A stretch of 64,000 bases of DNA from Leptoclinus maculatus. Its lineage: Eukaryota > Chordata > Actinopteri > Perciformes > Stichaeidae. The position numbers and the translations under genes were made by a program. The stretch spans positions 15,317,813 to 15,381,812 of the forward strand of contig JAVDOI010000003.1 in NCBI GenBank assembly GCA_032191485.1, in the 5' to 3' direction. Positions 57,601-64,000 of the stretch are shown piece after piece. Positions within the stretch are counted from its first letter, which is position 1. The number at the start of each line of letters is the position of its first letter. Below the pieces are notes generated by a model, which searched no databases, was not told where the DNA came from, and worked only from the letters and a program-made list of their open reading frames with translations.

Positions 57601-58480
57601 TCTTTGTAGAGTTAAAAAAAAAATATTTAGCTCTCGCTGGCTGTGGTGCACTCCATAGTGTTATGACGGGCAGATTATCATATAATACTGTACACGTGTA
57701 AAAAAACATGAATCCTGAAAATTATGTGATATGAACTGTGTTTATTTGGCCCCTTTTTTTCCAGATGATACAAGCCATACAAGTATTACGATTTCACCTC
57801 TTGGAATTAGAAAAGGTAAATATAATATATTTTTTTTATATTTCAGTCTGATCTGTGGCAAACGCATGCTGCCATCTGCACAAACACCCTGCATAAATGC
57901 GACTGATATTATTCAAAGTGCTTAAATATAAAGCGCATGTGCTGTAGTTATTAGCAGATATTTAAAAAATAAACCGACATATATTTGTGAGAAAGTTTCA
58001 GTTTTTTCATTTTCATAAAATATGCAATTGTATTTAGCCAAGTGTTGTGTGACCGTTGATAAACTATAAGTCTCTTTGCTCACGTTGCACAATGTTATCG
58101 ATCCGCAGATTTAGTTTCAACTGCTCATTATCCCACCAGCTTACAGCAGGCTGTTTATTTTTCGCCGTTCAACTTGTTGCTCGAGTCTCGGGAGAATAAT
58201 AAGCTCGGCAACAATTTCACTATTGTTTCCTCGACGCCGATAATGCCCCTTAATTGGAGTTATTCTTGGACTGGCTGAAGCGTTTCCCCCTTCCTGAAAA
58301 AAATGTGCTTTTTCTTCCTTTTTTTTCCAGGTGCACGAGCTCTGCGACAATTTTTGCCACCGGTACATCAGTTGTTTGAAAGGAAAAATGCCAATAGACC
58401 TAGTTATTGACGAACGGGATGGCAACTCAAAATCAGATCACGAAGAGCTCTCGGGATCGTCGACTAACCTTGCAGATCAC
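54631..58480 (+). CDS. meis2: Homeobox protein Meis2, N-terminal part (six exons, gene continues past window)
   Basis: MEIS2 is a nuclear TALE-class homeodomain transcription factor that binds TGACAG-type sites, usually with PBX and HOX partners, in limb, brain, eye, heart and neural-crest development. The coding sequence joins 54,631-54,642, 55,115-55,341, 56,883-57,024, 57,303-57,353, 57,765-57,815 and 58,331-58,480. This gives 211 residues with no frame break. Residues 1-80 are the MEIS-type N-terminus (MAQRYDELAHYGGMDG; histidine/proline-rich stretch; HPNVMPASMGSAVND). Residues about 81-190 are the MEIS/PKNOX N domain that binds PBX, with [20 protein letters not shown] and VHELCDNFCHRYISCLKGKM. 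Residues 188-211 begin the acidic linker (VIDERDGNSKSDHEELSGSS). That linker separates MEIS2 from MEIS1, which has a DSED-type sequence here. The homeodomain exons are not in the window. Teleosts often keep two copies (meis2a, meis2b); I cannot tell which this is. Confidence 0.95.
54643..55114 (+). other. meis2: meis2 intron 1 (472 bases)
   Basis: GT...AG intron between the MAQR exon and exon 2. AT-rich, no repeats of note. A hexanucleotide-rich TA stretch sits near 54,940. I see no further coding potential; an antisense frame across exon 2 is a shadow of the coding exon. Confidence 0.85.
55115..55341 (+). CDS. meis2: meis2 coding exon 2
   Basis: The acceptor is a pyrimidine stretch ending CCAG at 55,114 and the donor is GTAAGG at 55,342. 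The exon encodes residues 5-79 plus two bases of Gly80: YDELAHYGGMDG, then a His/Pro-rich segment (VHHLNHGPPLH), then HPNVMPASMGSAVND and LKRDKDQIYG. It is much more GC-rich than the flanking introns. Compared with my recollection of tetrapod MEIS2, the segment after GGMDGV is two residues shorter. Confidence 0.95.
55342..56882 (+). other. meis2: meis2 intron 2 (1,541 bases)
   Basis: AT-rich intron with a (CA)n microsatellite at 55,822-55,844. The open frame at 56,439-56,771 has no recognisable protein character. No clear regulatory motif stands out. Confidence 0.85.
55822..55844 (+). repeat. (AC)n microsatellite in meis2 intron 2
   Basis: 23 bases. Confidence 0.9.
56883..57024 (+). CDS. meis2: meis2 coding exon 3 (start of MEIS/PKNOX N domain)
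   Basis: The acceptor CTTGCAG ends at 56,882. The first base completes Gly80, then 47 codons run from [20 protein letters not shown] through PREPGVAGGDVCSSDSF to NEDIAVFAKQ. This is the first conserved PBX-interaction segment of MEIS and PREP proteins. The donor at 57,025 reads GTCAAT, which is weaker than the other donors in this gene, but the family boundary is exactly here. Confidence 0.95.
57303..57353 (+). CDS. meis2: meis2 coding exon 4
   Basis: A 51-base phase-0 exon after acceptor TTTTAG (ends 57,302) and before donor GTAAGC (57,354). It encodes VRAEKPLFSSNPELDNL, the linker between the two conserved halves of the MEIS N domain. Confidence 0.95.
57354..57764 (+). other. meis2: meis2 intron 4 (411 bases)
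   Basis: Short intron between two 51-base exons. It contains paired TGACC half-sites at 57,561-57,575 (spacing 3, second half TGACCA), which is too weak to call a receptor element. Nothing else is seen. Intron 3 (57,025-57,302) is also unremarkable. Confidence 0.85.
57765..57815 (+). CDS. meis2: meis2 coding exon 5
   Basis: A 51-base phase-0 exon after acceptor TTTCCAG (ends 57,764) and before donor GTAAAT (57,816). It encodes MIQAIQVLRFHLLELEK, an amphipathic helix opening the second conserved segment of the PBX-binding domain. Confidence 0.95.
57816..58330 (+). other. meis2: meis2 intron 5 (515 bases)
   Basis: AT-rich intron with a strong T-rich acceptor. The 3' half (58,080-58,290) is non-repetitive and could hold a conserved element, but no specific motif is decisive. 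Confidence 0.85.
58331..58480 (+). CDS. meis2: meis2 coding exon 6
   Basis: A 150-base phase-0 exon between a long T-rich acceptor (ends 58,330) and donor GTAAGT (58,481). It encodes VHELCDNFCHRYISCLKGKM, then PIDLVIDERDGN, then SKSDHEELSGSSTNLADH. The last part is the acidic/serine-rich linker characteristic of MEIS2. The next exon should begin with Asn-Pro-Ser-type residues; none is found before the window end. Confidence 0.95.
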
Positions 58481-59879
58481 GTAAGTAACAGAATTCCATT
58501 CATATGTGCTGTGCTGTTTTTGTCCGTGTCTGCGTGCGTCTCCGCTGCTGATAGAGAACACCCAGCACGTGTAATTTTTTAAAACACAATGCTTATGAAT
58601 AATCGGCTGCTTTAGAAATACTCTTGATTTGTTTGATGTGTGTCATAATGGCATCTTTTGGGCTGCTTAGCCTGTGCTCAGTGTGTGACCCTGCTGTGCC
58701 ATCAGTAAATAGAGCATGCTCTGTTCTGCAAGGAAAATCTGCCGATCGATGTTCTAAGGTCAAAAGCTAGATGTGATACAATAGACTGAGTTATTGTTTT
58801 AGTCTTTTGATTAGGGGCAGTCATGTGTGCATAATGCGTCCGTGCTCATGGTTTGTGTGTGTGCCCTAGTGCATTAGGGGTTGCGTGTGCGCGTGTGCAA
58901 ATCGCTGCCGTGCATTATAGAGAGTTGGAAAAAAGAAAAAAGAAAAACGTGAAGCAATTATCTGTTACGCAGGTTTAATGTTAAAGCAGGGTATCAGCGG
59001 TAAGCTGTAGCTTTAGGCCAATATTTAAAAAGAAAAGGGCTTTATATTTGGGGCTGTGGGAGCTGGATATGGCCTCTGCGTAAAGCTGTGGATTTTGCTG
59101 CAGAGGTGGAGAAAGTGGTAGCCTATTGAAATAGATCTCAGAGCTAAAGGCTTACCATCAATGTCAAGTTCACAAGGCATCTGATGGTTCGTCTGGAGGC
59201 CTTCCATTGCTGTTGATGTTAATGTGTTTAATTGTTTCGTATTGATTGCCGTGCGGTTTGCTCTGCAGCGGCTTTCTCCTCTTCTCCCCCTTTTATGGCT
59301 GGAGGCTCCATAATGCTGAATTCAATTATATGCACCTGAAGTACAGTCGCTTTAAATTTGAAGATCGATTCCCTGGTTTAAATCGTGCATTTTCGGTGTA
59401 ATAATCACAGCCCCCCCCCCTCCCCCCCTCCGCAATATGGATTGAGTTGACGCTGTGTTATTGAGTTAATATTTGTGAATTATTGCTTCTTGCATGCCTG
59501 TGAAGAAGCTAATGTTTTGGTTTAGAAAAAAAAAAGAGCGAGCTGTTGCGAGTAAGTGACTAGTTAATATCTGTGCAGCACAAGGCCAAGCCTATTAGGA
59601 ATTAAAGCAGATTTAAGTGTTATGCAAAGTCAGAGCGCTACATCTGTTGGGTCTGGCTATAGGCCTAATAGCGGTGGATTCCCTCTGAAAGCCCGTCGCG
59701 TGTATACATGGCCACGCAGCGCAGCGCAACCGCACAAGGTGAATTAAAACGCTATTAGACCGAAGATGCCGATGTTGGTTTGAGAAACGGTCAAAACGGC
59801 AATATTGTGGTCCTCCAACACAAGTGTAGAAATGAGGCATGCTGTTGTTTATATTGTAGAGATTAGATAAACTAGCCTG

Positions 59880-60120
59880 TTTAGTTTCATGGCAGATGGT
59901 TGATACTCAAGCCAATTTCCAATGGTGCCTCCAGTGCTCAGACACCAGCTTTGTCATCAGTCCACTTGTGAGAAATATTTTGATAATTAGAAAATTACAT
60001 ATGCCAATAAAGCAAATCAGGAGCAGTAATAAACAAAGAAGGTTGCATGACAAGCCATTTATCTTGGAGCCATTTGGACTGACCACCTCATTAGGTATTT
60101 AACTTTTGAGGGATTTATTT
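59880..60120. promoter_or_regulatory. Candidate intronic conserved non-coding block
   Basis: Non-repetitive, AT-rich sequence with AATTAG and TAAT cores, no simple repeats, and unusually even composition compared with the microsatellite-rich surroundings. Called on sequence character only; cross-species alignment is needed for proof. Confidence 0.25.
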
Positions 60121-60890
60121 AACTTCTGTGGCACCAGTGAACTTTTTATTACACTGCTGGGCTGAAGTTGACAAAAGCAGAAGAGGTTTTTTTTTTTCTT
60201 CTTCTAGTTTGCTTTTAGAGCTCTGTCTGAGCTTAGAGTGATTTTAATAATGGCTGAGTACATGTTATGGAAACACATACGCTCTCCAGCTAACAGTTAT
60301 TTTTTCATGAACAAGACGACAGAGCCTTATTTCTTTACACTGTGTGAGAGCATGCATGCAGTCATGAGGCTTGCAGTGGAAATATTTGCACAAAGTAAAA
60401 CTGTTGCAGTCATGATCGTGAAAGCCTTTTAGTAAATAGTTAACTTCCTCAGCAGTCATTTCCATATCTAATTGAAAGGGGTCCAACTCTTTCATGCCTA
60501 TAATGTGTTTATAATATTGGAAACAATGCACACAAATGCATTTGGCTGCAGAACTGTGCCGCTGGATGGAAAGCAATGCATGTCCTTCTTGTCTTGATTT
60601 ATTTATTTAATTTATTCATTTGTATTTGGCTCTATTTTATTATTAATTTCTGTCCTCGCTTCTCACGGAGGAGGAAAAGGCGGTTTGATAGTTAGATATG
60701 CTAATTTATTTAGTTAGAATCTCTCACGTCCATTTTTCTTTGCTTTGATATGCATTTTTAATATATAGCCCCGGGCTACATCTCATTTGGTGAAAGTTGG
60801 TTTTTCTGGAGATGATGAGGCTCTTCACTGGGAAGGAGGCAGCATGTTGAGCTTGTTTGTTCGCGTGTGAGTGTATGTATGTATGTGTTT

Positions 60891-60933
60891 GTGTGTGTGT
60901 GTGTGTGTTTACTTCCTTTTTTTTTTTTTTTTT
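60891..60933 (+). repeat. (GT)9 followed by T17, meis2 intron 6
   Basis: Two adjacent simple repeats separated by TTACTTCC. Confidence 0.9.
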
Positions 60934-61674
60934 ACCTCTTTCTGTTTCCCTCCTCTCTCCTCTTCATACCTGACAGCAGAGCATAATAAGCACCGATTTA
61001 TTCACACTTGAATGCAGCATTGTCTTAGAGATGATTGGATTATGGTACAGTGAGAGCGGGATGAGGCCTTGCTGACACTGTTGATTTCCCTTATTCGCTT
61101 GCGGTGACTATCTGAACCATGTAGCCCACCCAAGGCTTCCTAACTCATCGCCCCTCCTCAGATCAACCCATCCCAATTAAAAGAAAGAGGAAGAAAAAAA
61201 AAAAAGATATTGTATTACACATGAAGGGTGAGGGGGAAGAAAAAAAAATCCAGAGCAGTGTATATTTGTAAACGGTTGATACAGTGTCTGTGCGCTTGTC
61301 AATGGTTCGCTCTCTTGTCTTTTAATTAATGAATAACATTTCTGTCTCTTCTGTGCTACATCCAATTAGGGAGGCAAATAGAATTAACAGTGTCTGAATA
61401 TTATCTGTTCTAATGAATTAGCCTTTGTGTCTTCTCGTGCTATTGTGCCCCTTCTCAAGTAAAGCTTACATTTTAGCAGAAGGCTTTTCATTTCCTCCAT
61501 GCATATGCATTACGCTTCTTTGATTTTCTGCATAGTTTCAGATCTGTTAGAGAGAAAACCGTGTAGGATTCGCCCGGTCTCATGCGCTTTGTTTTGGTGA
61601 GCTTTCCTCGGGGAGTGATGGTAGTTCCCATAGAGGTTATGGTGTAGCTTATCTTCACCCTGCATGGCTGGAAA

Positions 61675-61700
61675 GGGGGGGGGGGGGGGGAGAAAAAAAA
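61675..61700 (+). repeat. G16 then A-rich tract, meis2 intron 6
   Basis: Pure G run followed by AGA9. Confidence 0.9.
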
Positions 61701-62221
61701 AAAGCTTTCTCTGTTTACATTTGATTGTCTGGTCCAGACTCTGAGCGCTTGTACACCATTGGTCAGACATGGTGATGTCACAGATTTGGTCAAGTAATAG
61801 CGATAATTCATCTTGTGCCCGTGCAGTGATTTACAGTGTATATCAGCGGAGAGACGGGTGCTCGGCACTGTCCTGTTTCTGTAGTGTCTCTGTCGTGCAC
61901 GGTTTGCAGCGCGTAACACAGCATCTCTCCGCCTGTGGACAGAGAGCCCTCGGGCCGAGCGGACCTGCTGAACCGTGGAATTTCTCAGTTGTGGAGGTGT
62001 TCTAATTCAACTAGCTTTGTTCTCCTCGGGGACCGGCCGCGTTTGGATCTCTCTCCCTCCCCTTCTCGTGAAAACAGTGCAGCGTTGACTTGGACCGCTC
62101 TGTCTGTTCCACACAATTGTTTTGTGATGGTGGGATGTCTGGCCTTAACATTTCCTATTTGATTAGTGCTCAGAGGCAGGGCCCTGTTGGCAGGCATATC
62201 TAATCATCGCTACCGCGGCTG

Positions 62222-62247
62222 GAGAGAGAGAGAGAGAGAGAGAGAGG
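62222..62247 (+). repeat. (GA)13 microsatellite, meis2 intron 6
   Basis: 26 bases. Confidence 0.9.
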
Positions 62248-62514
62248 CGAGGCTCACTTGTTGCATCTCCCACACTCCCCTTCCTTTAACTGCATGCGTG
62301 CTGTAAATGACTGCAATAAAGAAAACTGCTGCTGCGTTATTTTCGGGATCATTTTCGGATACGGAGGCCTGTAGTGTTGAAATGCAACACACAGTTAATG
62401 TACACGCAGCGATTCATAGTTCGGCCATGGAGTCTACATTTACAAAGATAATAATATTCAGGTCAACAAAACAAACCGAGAATTATTGGCGTCATAATAT
62501 TAGATGTTGTGGCA

Positions 62515-62580
62515 GAACAGCGGTATTGGATTGCATTAGATTCTACAGGTGTACGTAGTAAAGTGGCCACTGAGTGTGTA
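62515..62580 (-). mobile_element. End fragment of TTATTAGGTACA MITE family
   Basis: The right edge reads AAAGTGGCCACTGAGTGT, the terminus of a very common fish inverted-repeat MITE (reverse complement: ACACTCAGTGGCCACTTT). The preceding GTATTGGATTGCATTAG matches the subterminal part as I remember it. No partner end is visible nearby, so this is a solo end. It is the same family as the fuller copy at 37,949-38,335. Confidence 0.6.
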
Positions 62581-63179
62581 TTTACATGCTCACATTTTAG
62601 GGTTATTTGTTACAAGGAATAACTCAAAAGTGGAACTATCCATAGTGACTTGTGCGTTTTTATATTCATGCCGTTTCACATTATGGAATTGTCCTTTTGT
62701 TGTGTGTTCATGTGCTGTTCACTACAGTGGGAAAGGTTGTTTTTTGCCTCAGAGAAAGTTTTGCTGCATAAATACAATCACTCAATCCCAGGTGTCTCTT
62801 AAAACATGTTCCTGTGAATTATTAGCTGCTATATTTAGGACTTTTTATATTCCTGATAATTGAGGGTCTTGTAAATGCTCGGTTGTTCAACAGAGGTGCA
62901 CCTACACTTTTCTCAACGAGGCTGTGTATAATTACGTGCTCAACCCAACAGAAATGTGTGTTTTTTCTGTGTTTATGCTGTGTAGCAAGATGTGTCTTGA
63001 AATGTCAGCTGGCTTTGGGATTTACGGCCCTGTGTGTTTCTGGCGTGTCAGCGATTCTGTACATATTCAGCACAGGATTCCTGTAGCTGCCCTTTGCAAG
63101 TGTCATTGCAACACACGTACACACAAAACACACACTAGGCGAGGCGCACCTCGCGCTGCTACTACACCAACAGATTTCT

Positions 63180-63480
63180 TCCCTTTTCCTGCGGGTTCCA
63201 GGGGAATTTGAGGAAAATTCAATGATTCCGCTAAATCAATTTTATTTGAAATTCCTAGGGATGTAGGCAGAGTGCAGGGCGGGAAGTGAGATTGCGCCAG
63301 GCAGGTGTTTGTAAATGAGAAACAGGGGACGGGGAGCAGAGGAGGCGGCAGCAGCATTCTCCCGCTCTCCTGTGGCCTGGCTCCACTACAAGCCTTCTTC
63401 CCCATATTGTCTCCTGCTTTTATATTAATTACAACTTGTATTATCAGCTGCCAGTTGCTAACCCCAGCAAATAGAAAAGG
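63180..63480. promoter_or_regulatory. Candidate intronic conserved non-coding block
   Basis: Non-repetitive stretch with an AT-rich left part (TCAATTTTATTTGAAATTCC near 63,236), a GC-rich middle and TTAATTACAA near 63,425. Called on sequence character only. Confidence 0.25.
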
Positions 63481-63532
63481 CTGTCCCTAGAGACCACGCT
63501 TCTTTTGTATCTTCCTCTCTATCTACTCTCAT

Positions 63533-63566
63533 TGTGTGTGTGTGTGTGTGTGGGTGTGTGTGTGTG
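63533..63566 (+). repeat. (TG)n microsatellite, meis2 intron 6
   Basis: 34 bases with one GG interruption. Confidence 0.9.
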
Positions 63567-64000
63567 CCTGCACATGTATGTGCGTTTGCTTGCTGGTAAC
63601 GCTGCTCTTTAACACAATTAGTGAAGAGCATGGAGTGAACCATGTTTGACTCCTAATTATGCCCAGCTTCAGGGAATAGTCACATGGGCTGGAGGCCTTC
63701 TTTTCCTTTTTTGCTTCTTCCTCTCTTTTCTTTTCAGAGGACTTCTTGTGTAGGTTGAAGGAGACTGTTTGGGTGACATGATTTTCTTTTCTTTTTTTTT
63801 TCAACTTGTTTGAACTTTATCAGACCCACGAGGGTTGTGACAAAATGGTTGTGTGTGTGTGTTTGTGTTGCGCGGTGCGGTGTCTGTTGATGCACCCTCC
63901 TTAGCTCGGAGAGGCCCACTAAATTATTCATGGGGAGGAAAGGCTGTTGCTTTTGTCGCCTTGTTGTGCGTGGAAAGTTAACCCTTTTGTTGTGATATTT

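Larger units (their letters stand above)
58481..64000 (+). other. meis2: meis2 intron 6, 5' part (runs off window)
   Basis: At least 5.5 kb. It begins with a consensus GTAAGT donor. It contains a C-rich tract (59,411-59,428), (TG)n plus T17 (60,891-60,933), a G16/A tract (61,675-61,700), (GA)n (62,222-62,247), a MITE end (62,515-62,580) and (TG)n (63,533-63,566). The non-repetitive stretches 59,880-60,120, 60,220-60,590 and 63,180-63,480 look like possible intronic enhancers. I searched for the next MEIS2 exon and did not find it. Confidence 0.8.

Noticed and set aside
58481..64000. Search for meis2 exon 7 and the homeodomain exons
   Set aside because: No stretch encoding the expected SWRDHDD-type or homeodomain residues with splice sites was found, so these exons must lie beyond the window.
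1..64000. tRNA, rRNA, CRISPR arrays, bacterial operons or viral genes
   Set aside because: No tRNA-like B-box context with a foldable body, no rRNA-like sequence, no regularly spaced repeats; the window is vertebrate nuclear DNA.

Overview
This is a vertebrate nuclear window, most likely from a percomorph teleost. It holds the 5' half of one recognisable gene, the TALE-homeobox gene meis2, on the + strand near the right end. About 54 kb of intergenic DNA precedes it, and I found no other protein-coding gene there. The teleost call rests on the dispersed repeats, which I recognise from memory as families common in spiny-rayed fish: the tandem-module repeat containing 'TGGTGGCGCTAGAGG' near 35.3 kb, the AAGTA-rich repeat ending 'CCACCACTG' near 28.3 kb, and the 'TTATTAGGTACA' inverted-repeat MITE near 38 kb. 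Dense CA/TG microsatellites and homopolymer tracts fit this. No database search was possible.

Right end (about 53.7-64.0 kb). Six coding exons of meis2 (54,631-58,480) join with consensus splice sites and correct phases into 211 N-terminal residues: the MEIS2-type N-terminus, the PBX-binding MEIS/PKNOX N domain, and the start of the acidic linker (SKSDHEELSGSSTNLADH). The linker identifies MEIS2 rather than MEIS1. The homeodomain exons lie beyond the window, because intron 6 runs off the right edge (more than 5.5 kb). The 5' leader carries a chain of short upstream ORFs, including a TGATG stop-start overlap, and a perfect PBX-MEIS decamer (TGATTGACAG). That is the site the encoded protein family binds, so autoregulation is plausible.

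Left and middle (1-53.7 kb). This part has the character of the gene desert known to lie 5' of MEIS2 in vertebrates. Non-repetitive, AT-rich blocks with homeodomain-type TAATTA cores, which look like conserved non-coding enhancers, alternate with microsatellites and old dispersed repeats. Best-looking blocks are near 4.4-5.4, 8.15-8.7, 14.6-16.2, 21.4-22.0, 33.5-34.5, 41.3-42.0, 44.9-45.3, 48.6-49.3 and 51.6-52.3 kb. Specific candidate sites include a DR5 retinoic-acid response element about 3.9 kb upstream of the meis2 start codon, a CTCF-like motif 250 bp from it, a DR2 (13.77 kb), a DR1 (35.76 kb), a palindromic steroid-receptor element (3.52 kb) and a second perfect PBX-MEIS decamer (17.48 kb).

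Working model (inference): the window is the upstream regulatory landscape and 5' end of a developmental transcription factor gene, with retinoid and TALE/HOX inputs written into the flanking DNA. An unusual feature is the number of pure G or C runs of 12 or more bases (15 in 64 kb, 12 of them G on the + strand).
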